Shown here: piece by piece, positions 16,655 through 25,389 of the stretch
Layout of the letters: the number at the start of each line of letters is the position of its first letter
How positions within the stretch are numbered: position 1 is the first letter of the stretch
Position numbers and translations under genes: made by a program
The notes under the pieces: model-generated
What the model was told of the DNA's origin: nothing
What the model saw: the letters and a program-made list of their open reading frames with translations, nothing else
Databases searched by the model: none
Source: Mycobacterium sp.
GTDB lineage: Bacteria > Actinomycetota > Actinomycetes > Mycobacteriales > Mycobacteriaceae
Assembly (NCBI GenBank): GCA_003987775.1
Contig: RXJD01000026.1
Coordinates: 1-44,477, forward strand
DNA length: 44,477 nucleotides
Direction of reading: 5' to 3'

Positions 16655-17800
16655 ATGCCGGCAAATCTGGACGACGAAGCGGTCAGCCCTCTCGTGCGCA
16701 AGACCGCAGCGTGGTCCTGGCGACTGCTCGTGATCGTCGCGGCCGCCGTTGCCCTGCTGTGGGTGGTCGACCGGCTCGAAGTCATCGTGGTGCCGGTGTT
16801 GCTGGCGCTGATGCTCAGCGCTTTGCTGGTGCCGGCGGTGGACTGGCTGGACGAGCATGGCCTGCCGCGCGGAGCCGCGGTGACGGTGGTGTTGTTGAGC
16901 GGGTTCGCGATCCTGGGCGGCATCCTGGCCTTCGTCGTCAGCCAGTTCATCGTCGGCGTGCCCGACCTGGTCAAGCAGGTGGAACACAGTATCGACAGCA
17001 GCCGCAGATGGCTGATCGAGGGACCGGCCCACCTGCGCCGCGAGCAGATCGACAACGCGGGCAACGCCGCGATCGAAGCCCTGCGCAACAATCAGGCCAA
17101 GCTGACCAGCGGCGCGCTGTCCACGGCCGCCACCATCACCGAGCTGGTCACGGCGGCCGTGCTGGTGCTGTTCACGCTGATCTTCTTCCTGTACGGCGGC
17201 CGCAACATCTGGCAGTACGTGCAGAAGATCTTCCCGGCCCACGTCCGCGATCGCGTGCACGCGGCCGGTCACGCCGGGTACGGCGCCCTGACCGGATACA
17301 TCCGGGCCACCTTCCTGGTCGCGCTGACCGACGCGGCCGGGGTCGGCGCCGGGTTGGCGATCATGGGGGTGCCGTTGGCGCTGCCGCTGGCCTCCATCGT
17401 GTTTCTGGGTGCGTTCGTACCGCTGATCGGTGCCCTGGTGTCAGGTTTGCTGGCGGTGGTGGTGGCGCTGCTGGCCAAGGGGATGCTGTACGCGCTGCTG
17501 ACGCTCGGCTTGCTGGTCGTGGTGAATCAGCTCGAGGCGCACATCCTGCAGCCGCTGGTGATGGGTCGTGCAGTGTCGATCCACCCGCTGGCGGTGGTGC
17601 TGGCGATCTCAACCGGCGGTGTGCTGGCCGGCATCGTCGGCGCTTTGCTGTCCGTTCCGACGGTGGCGTTCCTGAACAACGCGATGCAGGTGCTGCTGGC
17701 CTCCGATCCGGAGGCCGAGGCGGAGAGCCAGAAGGACAACGACGAGGTGTCGGCGATCCTGCAGGCAAAACCGGACAAGCCCGACAGACCCGACGATTAG
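16655..17800 (+). CDS. AI-2E transporter (UPF0118) family permease (Rv0205-like)
   Basis: 381-residue integral membrane protein. Hydrophobic segments occur near 24-75, 80-105, 165-185 and 220-345, as in the AI-2E/PerM family. Conserved features include the [19 protein letters not shown] opening and the late segment [22 protein letters not shown], the family's hallmark. Members export varied small solutes, and the substrate here is not known. The C-terminus is charged and cytosolic. The start ATG 16655 follows a TANNNT box by 6 bases, suggesting a leaderless message. The stop overlaps the stop of the convergent trefoil gene. Confidence 0.9.
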   Translation: MPANLDDEAVSPLVRKTAAWSWRLLVIVAAAVALLWVVDRLEVIVVPVLLALMLSALLVPAVDWLDEHGLPRGAAVTVVLLSGFAILGGILAFVVSQFIVGVPDLVKQVEHSIDSSRRWLIEGPAHLRREQIDNAGNAAIEALRNNQAKLTSGALSTAATITELVTAAVLVLFTLIFFLYGGRNIWQYVQKIFPAHVRDRVHAAGHAGYGALTGYIRATFLVALTDAAGVGAGLAIMGVPLALPLASIVFLGAFVPLIGALVSGLLAVVVALLAKGMLYALLTLGLLVVVNQLEAHILQPLVMGRAVSIHPLAVVLAISTGGVLAGIVGALLSVPTVAFLNNAMQVLLASDPEAEAESQKDNDEVSAILQAKPDKPDRPDD

Positions 17801-18270
17801 GGCACCAGATTCCAGCCCTGGTCGACGTCGCCGCCACAGAACCGGGTGGAGACCCACGTCCCGGGGTTGGGTCCGCCCAGGGCCGTGAGGCACCCGTCCA
17901 GGCTGATCATGATGTGGCCGTTGGGCTGGGGGTTCCACTGCTGGTTGAACCAGTTCAGGCAGGGCCCGAGGTGCGCCGTCCACCGATCCTCGTTCGGCGA
18001 TGTCAGGCAATTCCCCGGAAATGCCACGCTCTCCAGCTGAGCGCCGTTCTGATTCCAGCGCTGATTGTCCGAGCCGTTGCAGGGATTGATCACCACCGCG
18101 GTCAGCCAGCTGCCGTCCGGCGCGTCCAAGCACACATTGCCCATCCGGCTCTGCACCTGGACGGGGCCGTCGGCGTGGGCGGGAGCGGCCCAGAGTCCGC
18201 CGATGCCCGACATTGCGGCGGCTGCGACAACAGCTGCAAAGGCACCGCTGATCGATCGAAAGTTGTGCAT
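17797..18270 (-). CDS. Secreted ricin-type beta-trefoil (QxW) protein
   Basis: 157 residues. The signal peptide ends at about AAPAHA (residue 33), followed by a single trefoil domain and nothing else. Three repeats each hold a Cys pair and a QxW motif: C47/C64 with QRW at 70-72, C88/C104 with QQW at 110-112, C127/C145 with QGW at 151-153. This is the ricin B-chain fold, commonly sugar-binding. No enzyme domain is attached, so a secreted lectin-like role is inferred. The gene sits between the Rv0205-like gene and mmpL3, adjacent in H37Rv as recalled, so it looks like an insertion. It may be co-transcribed with mmpL3, whose stop lies 15 bases upstream of this start. Confidence 0.87.
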   Translation of the reverse strand: MHNFRSISGAFAAVVAAAAMSGIGGLWAAPAHADGPVQVQSRMGNVCLDAPDGSWLTAVVINPCNGSDNQRWNQNGAQLESVAFPGNCLTSPNEDRWTAHLGPCLNWFNQQWNPQPNGHIMISLDGCLTALGGPNPGTWVSTRFCGGDVDQGWNLVP

Positions 18271-18285
18271 AGCCCCGAATAACCC

Positions 18286-21105
18286 CTAGAGCCGGCCCTC
18301 GCGACGCAGCAGGTCCTGCGCGGACAGGCCACCGCCACCGGTACGCCGCCGGCGCGAGGTGTCCACCGTGCTGTCCTCCTGGATACCGCGGGCATTCAGC
18401 TTCTCGGTGGCCGTGTCGGAGTCGTCGCCCTCGGCGCGCTGGACCGGCAGGGCGGCGGTCTTGTCGGCCGGATCCGGGGCGGGAGTGGGCTCCGGACGGT
18501 TACCTGCCACCGGCATCTTGTTGGTCTCGCCGGCAGACGGTGGCGTCGCGTTCTTGGATGCGGGGCCACGGCCGGCCGGCCGCGGCGCCGGGCCGTTGCG
18601 GGTCGCCCCGGGCGCCGACAGGCGGGCCGTGGGTGGCTCGGTGGCGGGAGTGGCCCGCACCGGAACCTGCGGGGAGGGCGCCGCGGGCGCGGGTGCCAGC
18701 TCCGGCTGGGCCGCCCGTGTCAATGCGGCCGGGTGCGTCGGGTCGTGCGGCTTGCGTGACGCCCCGGCACCGGCTGCCACCAGTCCGGCCGTCACCGGCG
18801 GGCGGGTCTTGGTGGCCGGCCGCTTGCGCTCGTCGGGCAACTGGATCTCACCCAGGCCGATGCGGTTCTGCAGGCGTCGCATCCAGCGCGGTGCCCACCA
18901 GCAGTCGTCACCGAGCAGCTTCATCACCGACGGCACCAGGAACATCCGGACCACGGTAGCGTCCAGCAGCAACGCCGCCATCAGACCGAACGCCAGATAC
19001 TTCATCATCACCAGATCGGAGAACACGAACGAACCCGCAACCACCGCGAGGACCAGCGCGGCCGCGGTGATCAGGCGACCGGTGGTGGCCGTACCGATGC
19101 GGATCGATTCCTGGGTGGACATGCCGTTCTCGCGGGCCTCGACCATGCGGGAGACCAGGAACACTTCGTAGTCCGTCGCCAGGCCGTAGCCGACTGCGAC
19201 CACCAGAGCGATGATCACCACCATCAGCGGCGTCGGCGTGAAATTCAGCAGTCCGGCGCCATGGCCTTCGATGAATATCCAGGTCAGGATGCCCATCGTG
19301 GACCCGAGCGTCAGCACGCTCATCACCGCCGCCTTGATCGGCAATACCACCGATCCGAAAGCCAGGAACATCAGCACCATGGTCGTGCTGATCAGCACCA
19401 ACACCATCAGCGGCGCCTTGTCCACCAGGCTGTGAATCGAGTCCTGTTCCAGCGCCGGCGTCCCCCCGACGAGTATCTCGATGCCCTTGGGCGGCGTTAT
19501 CGCGCGTAACTCTTCGAGCTTTTTGGACGAGTCAGCGGGGTTGAGCAGCCCGTTCTGCAGCACCCGGACAGAAGGGTCCTTGGACCCGCCCGGTGCCTGG
19601 GGGCGTTCCTGCCACATGTTCGACGGGTCGTTGTCCTGCTCGATGAACCCGCTGATCTGCATGGCTTTGCTGCGGACGTCCGCAACCTGCTGGTCGGTGA
19701 CGGGCTGATGGTTGGTCGACTCGATCACCAGCGTCAGCGGATTCGTCCGGTAGCCGGGGAAGAGCTTGTCGAAGTGTTCCTGCGACTGGCGCGCCGCGTT
19801 GTTCGGCGGCAGATACTTCTCGCTCATGCCGCCCAGCGACATGTTGCCCAGCGGAATGATCAGCAAGATCATGCCCACGACGATCGGGATCGCGAACGCC
19901 AGCGGGCGCTTCATGACGAAGTTCGTCAGCTTGCCCCAGAAGCCCGCTTCGACCTCTTCGCGGGTCTTGGTCTTCTGCAGGCGGTCGGCAAGCCAGTTCA
20001 GGTAGGCCCGCGAGACCTTCCAGTTGCGCAGGAAGGGAACCCGGAAAGCGGTGCGCACACCGAGCGCGTCCACGTGCTTGCCGAGAACGCCCAGGCAGGC
20101 GGGCAGCAGCGTGATGGACAGGATCGCGGCCAGCGAGACGGCCGTGATCAGGGCGTAGGTCAGCGACTTCACAAAGCCCTGCGGCAGCAACAACAGGCTG
20201 GCGCCCGAGGCGGCGATCAGCACCGCCGAGAACACCACGGTGCGGCCCGCAGTCATCACCGTGCGCCGCACCGCGGCCTCGGTGTCGTAGCCCTCGGCGA
20301 TCTCCTCGCGGAACCGGCTCACCACGAACAACCCGTAGTCCACCGCGATGCCGAGACCGATCAGCGAGACCACCGGCTGGGCGAAGAAGTGCACCGGTCC
20401 GAACATCGCGATCAACCGCAGGATGCCCAGCGAACCGGCGATGCTCAGCCCGCCGACCATGACGGGAAGGCAGGCGGCGACCGCGCCGCCGAAGACCAGG
20501 AACAACACGACCGCCACCAGCGGCAGGGCCAGCACCTCCATGCGGCGCTGGTCGGTGGCGATGGTGCCGGTCAGTGCGCTGGCGACCGGTTGCAGGCCGG
20601 CCAGCTGGACGGTGCCGCCGTCGAGCTTCTGCAGTGCCGGCTCAATGGTCTTGTAGTTGGTCAGGATGGTGTCGTCGTCGTCGCCCTTGAGCGGGATCGA
20701 GACGAAGGTGTACTTCTTGTCGTCGGTGGCCATGCCCTTGATGACCGAGCTGGTGCTGTCGGGGGCCCGCAGATACCCGGCCCAGCCGAACACCTCTTTC
20801 GGGTGGTCGGCGACGAACTTGTTGAGTTCATCGGTGATCTTCTTCGACCACGCCGGGTCGGTGACGGTCTTGCCGTCGGGCGCTTTGAAGATGGCCACGA
20901 CGTGGCCGGTCCGGTCGCGGCCGTAGACCTGGTCGCCGAGCACCGACGCCTTGACCGACTGGCTGCCGTCGTCATAGAAACCACTCTGCGTCACGTGCTT
21001 GCCCAGGCTGAGACCGAAGATGCCACCGCCCAGGCACAGAGCCACCGTGACCCCGATTACGATGTACCGGATCCGGTACACAGTTCGACCCCACCAGGCG
21101 AACAC
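18286..21105 (-). CDS. mmpL3: Trehalose monomycolate flippase/exporter MmpL3
   Basis: 939-residue essential RND-type transporter that moves trehalose monomycolate across the inner membrane for outer-membrane assembly; also implicated in heme uptake. The proton-relay pairs fall at D256-Y257 (GIAVDYGLF) and D645-Y646 (GLATDYEVF), the same numbers as in M. tuberculosis. The first periplasmic loop (about 37-185), second loop (about 420-560) and a Pro/Ala-rich, disordered cytosolic tail (about 755-939) are clear. The GTG start at 21105 has AAGGAG upstream on the minus strand. Sequence and numbering match the family throughout, so function is secure. Confidence 0.98.
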   Translation of the reverse strand: MFAWWGRTVYRIRYIVIGVTVALCLGGGIFGLSLGKHVTQSGFYDDGSQSVKASVLGDQVYGRDRTGHVVAIFKAPDGKTVTDPAWSKKITDELNKFVADHPKEVFGWAGYLRAPDSTSSVIKGMATDDKKYTFVSIPLKGDDDDTILTNYKTIEPALQKLDGGTVQLAGLQPVASALTGTIATDQRRMEVLALPLVAVVLFLVFGGAVAACLPVMVGGLSIAGSLGILRLIAMFGPVHFFAQPVVSLIGLGIAVDYGLFVVSRFREEIAEGYDTEAAVRRTVMTAGRTVVFSAVLIAASGASLLLLPQGFVKSLTYALITAVSLAAILSITLLPACLGVLGKHVDALGVRTAFRVPFLRNWKVSRAYLNWLADRLQKTKTREEVEAGFWGKLTNFVMKRPLAFAIPIVVGMILLIIPLGNMSLGGMSEKYLPPNNAARQSQEHFDKLFPGYRTNPLTLVIESTNHQPVTDQQVADVRSKAMQISGFIEQDNDPSNMWQERPQAPGGSKDPSVRVLQNGLLNPADSSKKLEELRAITPPKGIEILVGGTPALEQDSIHSLVDKAPLMVLVLISTTMVLMFLAFGSVVLPIKAAVMSVLTLGSTMGILTWIFIEGHGAGLLNFTPTPLMVVIIALVVAVGYGLATDYEVFLVSRMVEARENGMSTQESIRIGTATTGRLITAAALVLAVVAGSFVFSDLVMMKYLAFGLMAALLLDATVVRMFLVPSVMKLLGDDCWWAPRWMRRLQNRIGLGEIQLPDERKRPATKTRPPVTAGLVAAGAGASRKPHDPTHPAALTRAAQPELAPAPAAPSPQVPVRATPATEPPTARLSAPGATRNGPAPRPAGRGPASKNATPPSAGETNKMPVAGNRPEPTPAPDPADKTAALPVQRAEGDDSDTATEKLNARGIQEDSTVDTSRRRRTGGGGLSAQDLLRREGRL

Positions 21106-21120
21106 GTAAGCTCCTTACTG

Positions 21121-21133
21121 GATCTTCAAGATC
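21121..21133. promoter_or_regulatory. Perfect 13-bp palindrome upstream of mmpL3
   Basis: GATCTT-C-AAGATC lies 16 bases before the mmpL3 GTG, between it and the NYN gene stop at 21164. An adjoining CTTTAAAG (21133-21140) is also self-complementary. It could be a regulator site in the mmpL3 leader or a chance palindrome. No bound protein can be named. Confidence 0.4.
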
Positions 21134-21163
21134 TTTAAAGACCCGCGTATAGATGTTTGGTTG

Positions 21164-21925
21164 TCACACACGCGAGGTCAACAGCGATGACAGCGGCCGG
21201 AACGGCTGCAGCCAAGCTCCCTGCTCAGGTAGCGAATCTAGGCCGATCCGCGGCAGTGGCTCCCGGAAAACACCTGCAATGTCTTCCAGGTCGACGAACT
21301 CCAAGGTATCCGACGCTAGCGCCCAACTGGCGTGTTCACGAAATCCGAGCACTTGAACTGGGGTTCCGGCGCGGGCCACGGCTTCCAGCGGTATTCGGAA
21401 TGCCTGACCGTCCGCGGAGGCCACCACCAGACCCGCGAGACCTTCTTTGTAGCGCTGGTCGATGTGCTCGAGCATGTCCCGGTCGACGTCGCTGTCCTCG
21501 TCGATCTTGGGCTTGGCGAAGACGGCGAAACCCACGTTGCGCAGCGCGTCCACCCAGGGCCGCACCACGTCGGCGCTGCCCGGTGCGATGTTGGTGAACA
21601 CCGTCGCCTCCGGCTCGACCCGGACGTCCTGCGCCGCGCCGAGTCCGGCCGCGACCGCAGCGGTTCGCGCCAGCAGCCAGCGACCCAGGGCGTCGAACCG
21701 GGGGCGCTCCACCCCGGTCGGGCGCCGTCCCAGGATGGAGCCCAGTCCCATGTCCAGGTTCGGGGCGTCCCAGACCAGCAGGACCCGCTTGACCGGTTTG
21801 GCCAAACTGGCCAGTCCGTCCTTGGCTACATCGGGGGCCAGTTCCGGCGCCAGGATGGGTGCCAGCGATCCGGGCGTATCGGAGGTTGCCGAGGTGTCGG
21901 TGGCCACTTCTTCAGTAATGCTCAT
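21164..21925 (-). CDS. NYN-domain (PIN-like nuclease fold) protein (Rv0207c-like)
   Basis: 253 residues. After a Thr/Ala-rich N-terminus (1-45), the NYN core begins at VKRVLLVWDAPNLDMGLGS. Conserved acidic positions are visible as WDAPNLD, the DEDSDVDRDM segment and the SADGQAF segment, which in PIN/NYN proteins bind metal for RNA cleavage. The C-terminal part (from about 200) is not recognised. Activity is inferred from the fold. It starts 5 bases downstream of the trmB stop, so the two form an operon that links a tRNA methyltransferase to a likely RNA-processing enzyme. Confidence 0.8.
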   Translation of the reverse strand: MSITEEVATDTSATSDTPGSLAPILAPELAPDVAKDGLASLAKPVKRVLLVWDAPNLDMGLGSILGRRPTGVERPRFDALGRWLLARTAAVAAGLGAAQDVRVEPEATVFTNIAPGSADVVRPWVDALRNVGFAVFAKPKIDEDSDVDRDMLEHIDQRYKEGLAGLVVASADGQAFRIPLEAVARAGTPVQVLGFREHASWALASDTLEFVDLEDIAGVFREPLPRIGLDSLPEQGAWLQPFRPLSSLLTSRV

Positions 21926-21929
21926 GTGC

Positions 21930-22691
21930 TCAAATCCGCTTCCATACGAACTCGCAGACGTGGCTGCCCGCTTCTTGAGCCTTCGTCTCGTACTTGGTGG
22001 TGGGACGATTCACGGAGATCGGTAGTGATTCGGAGTCGGTGCCGGCACGGACGAACCGGGACTGGGCTTCCATCTGCGCACCCACCTCCTCGATGTGCTC
22101 GGCGTAACCGGGATGGTCGGTTGCGACGTGCAACACACCACCGGGGAGTAGCCGATCGGCGATGAGGGAAACAGTGCCGGGCTGCAGCAGTCGGCGTTTG
22201 TGGTGGCGTGCCTTGGGCCACGGGTCCGGGAAGAAGACCCGGACTCCGATGAGCGACTGCGCAGTGAGCAGGTCTTTGAGCACGTCGATCCCGTTGCCGC
22301 GGATCAGCCGGATGTTGCTCACCTGCTCGGCGTCGATCGCGCACAGCAGTTGCGCCAGGCCCCGTCGGTAAATTTCGACCGCGATCACGTCGATATCCGG
22401 CTCGGCCTGGGCCATGGCCAGTGTTGACGTGCCGCTGCCGCACCCGATTTCCAGCACCAGCGGTGCCCGGCGGCCGAACCAGGACTCGGTATCCAGAGGG
22501 GCGCCCGGGCCGGGCGGGGTGTCGTCGGCCTGTCGGCCGAGTTGCGGCCACAGCCGCTCCCAGGTCTGGCGCTGGGCCTCGGACAGAGCCGAACGCCGAG
22601 ACCGGAAACTCGTGGCAGGCAGATAGCCCCAGGGCGCGTCGGGCCGTAACCCAACCCCGGGTTGCGCATGCATCCGTCCATGGTGGCCCAT
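21930..22691 (-). CDS. trmB: tRNA (guanine-N7-)-methyltransferase TrmB
   Basis: Adds the N7-methyl group to G46 of tRNA using S-adenosylmethionine. The SAM-binding loop LEIGCGSGTST, the TrmB signature FFPDPWPKARHHKRR and the late RPTTKYE motif are all visible. ATG 22691 (MGHHGRMHAQPGVGLRPD) is chosen because the M. tuberculosis protein starts with similar sequence. TTG 22733 (with AAGG upstream) and ATG 22673 are alternatives. A product of about 253 residues agrees with the family. It is the first gene of a two-gene operon with the NYN protein. Confidence 0.93.
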   Translation of the reverse strand: MGHHGRMHAQPGVGLRPDAPWGYLPATSFRSRRSALSEAQRQTWERLWPQLGRQADDTPPGPGAPLDTESWFGRRAPLVLEIGCGSGTSTLAMAQAEPDIDVIAVEIYRRGLAQLLCAIDAEQVSNIRLIRGNGIDVLKDLLTAQSLIGVRVFFPDPWPKARHHKRRLLQPGTVSLIADRLLPGGVLHVATDHPGYAEHIEEVGAQMEAQSRFVRAGTDSESLPISVNRPTTKYETKAQEAGSHVCEFVWKRI

Positions 22692-23739
22692 GAAGGGCGG
22701 GTGTAGCCGCCTGTGGTCCAGATTGATACCCAACAGTTGCCTTCGGCTGGTATCGGGGGATGCCTGGCTCGCGCGCGGCCGAGGTAGATGTCACCATTCG
22801 GGGCGGGGTTCGGATGCAGGGAACAGGGGGCAGCACATTTTCGTCGACCAGCTGACGCAATTCGCCCGGAGGGCCGCTGACCAGCGCATCGCGGCCATCG
22901 CCGAACGGGTCGCGGCGCCGCTGCGGGTGCGGGTCCGCGGACGCCGGGGGGTGGGTTGCAGCACGGTGGCGCGCGCCCTCGGCCGGTGGTTCACGGTGGT
23001 CGAAAGCGGGGCGGACCTCGACGTTCAGGTCATCGCCGAAGTCGTCAAGCCCGAGGACTCGGCCTCGGGTGCGGTGCTTGCGGTACTGAACAAGGCTGAC
23101 CTCACCGGGTTCGGCGGCGACGGACCGATGGCGGCGGCGAGCGCGCGGTGCCCGGAGTTCTCTGCGCTGCTCGGCGTGCCGGTGCTGCCGATGAGCGGGT
23201 TGCTGGCCCTGGCCGCGCTCGATGATCCGGGCGCGGCGCGCTGGGCGGCGTTGCGTGCGCTGGCCGCGGACCCGGCACCGGCGGCGATTCCGCGGGAGTT
23301 GCTGGCAGGAGTGGACCTGTTCGGGATCGCGCTGGCGGTCGCCGCCCTGCGGCAGGGCAGCGGCCCGAAGCAGGTGCGGGCGCTGTGGCGCCGGGTCAGC
23401 GGGGTCGACGAGGTCGTCGGCCGGCTCGTCGCCGCCGGAGCACCGGCGCGCTATCGCCGGATTCTCGATGCCGTCACCGAACTGGAAGCGCTGGCGGTCG
23501 GTGATCCGGCCGTCGATGCGTTTCTGAACGCCGGCGACACCGTGATCGCCCGGATGGGCGCCGCGCTGGAGGCCGCGCAGGCCTGCGGGCTGCCGCCCGG
23601 CCCCGCAGCGCCGCTGCGCCGCGCGCAGTACTGGCAGCGCTACACCCGTTCGGCGCCGGGAGGCGTGCACCGCGCCTGCGGTGTGGACATCGCCAGGGGG
23701 GCCCTGCGCCTGTGGGCCGCCGGTCAGGAGCCCCAGTGA
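22690..23739 (+). CDS. G-domain-like protein, first of a tandem pair (Rv0209-like); 5' end uncertain, possible frameshift
   Basis: From about 22840 the frame is well supported (FVDQLTQFARRAADQRIAAI). It shows a degenerate P-loop (RGRRGVGCSTVARAL) and a G4-like NKAD (AVLNKADLTGFG), so a GTPase-like domain is likely; the usual P-loop Lys is absent. Helical sequence follows to the end. The 5' end is unclear. The start at 22690 sits on the divergent trmB start and the first 50 codons look non-coding. A different frame, open from ATG 22760 (or ATG 22814, MQGTGGSTF), runs into this one at 22835-22842 if a shift is allowed. The gene ends in a GTGA overlap with the next. Confidence 0.75.
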   Translation: MKGGCSRLWSRLIPNSCLRLVSGDAWLARGRGRCHHSGRGSDAGNRGQHIFVDQLTQFARRAADQRIAAIAERVAAPLRVRVRGRRGVGCSTVARALGRWFTVVESGADLDVQVIAEVVKPEDSASGAVLAVLNKADLTGFGGDGPMAAASARCPEFSALLGVPVLPMSGLLALAALDDPGAARWAALRALAADPAPAAIPRELLAGVDLFGIALAVAALRQGSGPKQVRALWRRVSGVDEVVGRLVAAGAPARYRRILDAVTELEALAVGDPAVDAFLNAGDTVIARMGAALEAAQACGLPPGPAAPLRRAQYWQRYTRSAPGGVHRACGVDIARGALRLWAAGQEPQ

Positions 23740-25244
23740 GCCGCGACGATCCCGAGGCCCGGGTCGACGCCGTGGTGGCGGCGGTCGGGCCGAAGCTCGG
23801 AGCGCCGGCCATCAGGCGGCGCGACGTGGTGCTGGTGACGGGCCCGTGGCTGGCCGGGGTCAGCAGTGTGGCGGCGGCGCTGCGGGAACGCGTTCCGCAG
23901 CGCACCTTCGTCGAGTCGGGAGAGCTGGGAACCGGCGACGCGCCGCTGGGAGTGGTGTTCGTGGTGTCGGCCTCGGCTCCGATGACCGCGTCGGACTGCA
24001 TGCTGCTCGACGCCGCGGCGGAGAACACCGACGCGGTGGTGGCCGTGGTGACCAAGATCGACGTGCATCTCGGCTGGCGGGACGTGCTCGACGCCAACCG
24101 GGACACGCTGGCCGCGCACGCGCCCCGCTACGCCAAGGCGCCGTGGGTCGGCGTCGCCGCCGCACCGGAGGTGGGCGCGCCGCAGGTCGACGACCTGGTC
24201 GTCACCCTCGTGGCCCAGCTCGCGGATTCCGATCTGAGCCGACGCAACCGGTTGCGGGCCTGGGAGTCGCGACTGCAGACGGTGGCGCGGCGCTTCGACC
24301 GGGACGCCGACGGCGCCGGCCGGCAGGCCCGGGTCGACGCCTTGCGCGACCAGCGCAGCGCGGCCCTGCGGCAGCGTCGCCAGTCGCGATCCGAACGCAC
24401 CATCACGCTGCGCGGACAGCTCCAGCAGGCCAGGGTCCAGCTGTCCTACGCGGTACGCAACCAGACCGCGGCGCTGCGCGGCGAACTGCAGGAAGACGTC
24501 GCGGCACTGTCCCGGCGCCAGGTCCCCCGGTTCCCCGCGGCCGCCCAGGTGCGGCTCGATGAAGTGGCCGGGGAGATCGCCGCCGGTGCCGACGCTCACC
24601 TCGCCGAGGTCGCGGCGGCCATGGGCGTTCCGCTGGATCTGCCGCCCCCCACCGCGCCGGCCGTCCCGGTGTCGGCCCCCTTACTGAAGTCGCGCCGCCT
24701 CGAGATGCGGCTGCTGATGGTCTTCGGCGCCGTGTTCGGGCTCGGCGTGGCCCTGACGCTGAGCCGGCTGATCTCCGGGCTGACTCCTGGCCTGCACCCG
24801 GGGCTGACGGCCGCCGGGATCGCGGCGTGCGTGGCGCTGGGACTGGCGACGACGGCGTGGGTGGTCACCGTCCGCAGCCTGCTCAGCGACCGCGCAGTGC
24901 TCGACCGCTGGGTGGGGGAGGCGACGTCGTCGCTGCGTTCGGTCGCCGAACAGCTGGTGGCCAGCCGGATCCTGGCCGCCGAATCCCTGTTGAGCACCGC
25001 GGTCGCCGCGCACGACGACGCCGAGAACGTGCGGGTCACCGACCACGTGAGCGCCATCGACGGCGAACTGCGTGAGCATGCCCTGGCCGCCGCCCGCGCC
25101 GCGGCGGTGCGCGACCGCGAAATGCCGACCATCCAGGCCGCGCTCACCGCGGTACGTGCAGAACTCGGCGAACCGGGTACACCGACGGGGCGGGGGATTG
25201 TCCGGGCCGAAACCTCGCTGCGCTACGAAAACAGACCTTTCTGA
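23736..25244 (+). CDS. Membrane-anchored G-domain-like protein, second of the pair (Rv0210-like)
   Basis: 502 residues, starting at GTG 23736 in a GTGA overlap with the upstream gene. The N-terminal G-domain-like part has a degenerate P-loop (VTGPWLAGVSSVAAAL, no Lys) and a clear TKID G4 motif (VVTKIDVHLGW). A long Arg/Gln-rich helical region follows (about 190-300). A hydrophobic hairpin at about 334-390 (LLMVFGAVFGLGVALTLSRLI ... GIAACVALGLATTAWVVTV) and a helical C-terminus complete it. This layout of G domain, helices, two membrane passes and helices recalls bacterial dynamin-like proteins, but that link is inferred. Probable partner of the upstream protein. Confidence 0.8.
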   Translation: MSRDDPEARVDAVVAAVGPKLGAPAIRRRDVVLVTGPWLAGVSSVAAALRERVPQRTFVESGELGTGDAPLGVVFVVSASAPMTASDCMLLDAAAENTDAVVAVVTKIDVHLGWRDVLDANRDTLAAHAPRYAKAPWVGVAAAPEVGAPQVDDLVVTLVAQLADSDLSRRNRLRAWESRLQTVARRFDRDADGAGRQARVDALRDQRSAALRQRRQSRSERTITLRGQLQQARVQLSYAVRNQTAALRGELQEDVAALSRRQVPRFPAAAQVRLDEVAGEIAAGADAHLAEVAAAMGVPLDLPPPTAPAVPVSAPLLKSRRLEMRLLMVFGAVFGLGVALTLSRLISGLTPGLHPGLTAAGIAACVALGLATTAWVVTVRSLLSDRAVLDRWVGEATSSLRSVAEQLVASRILAAESLLSTAVAAHDDAENVRVTDHVSAIDGELREHALAAARAAAVRDREMPTIQAALTAVRAELGEPGTPTGRGIVRAETSLRYENRPF

Positions 25245-25300
25245 ATCGGTCTTGTGAGCAGGCTTATACCCTCCTGGGACTTACGCGACAAGTGATGCGC

Positions 25301-25306
25301 GATAAT
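25301..25306 (+). promoter_or_regulatory. -10 box (GATAAT) of the PEP carboxykinase promoter
   Basis: Close match to the housekeeping -10 consensus in the 145-base gap before pckG. ACTTAC at 25279-25284 gives a 16-base spacer and is a weak -35 candidate. A start near 25313 would leave a leader of about 75 bases. No operator is recognised. Confidence 0.45.
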
Positions 25307-25389
25307 CTGAATAAGAAAGCGTTAAGTGTGCTGAACACGCATGCCACTGAAACAGACGAATACCGAGCAGCAGAATTCAGGAGAGTTCG

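Noticed and set aside
16529-17272. N-terminal extension of the UPF0104 protein to 639 residues
   Set aside because: Covers the divergent permease gene antisense and reads as His/Arg/Gln-rich shadow sequence.
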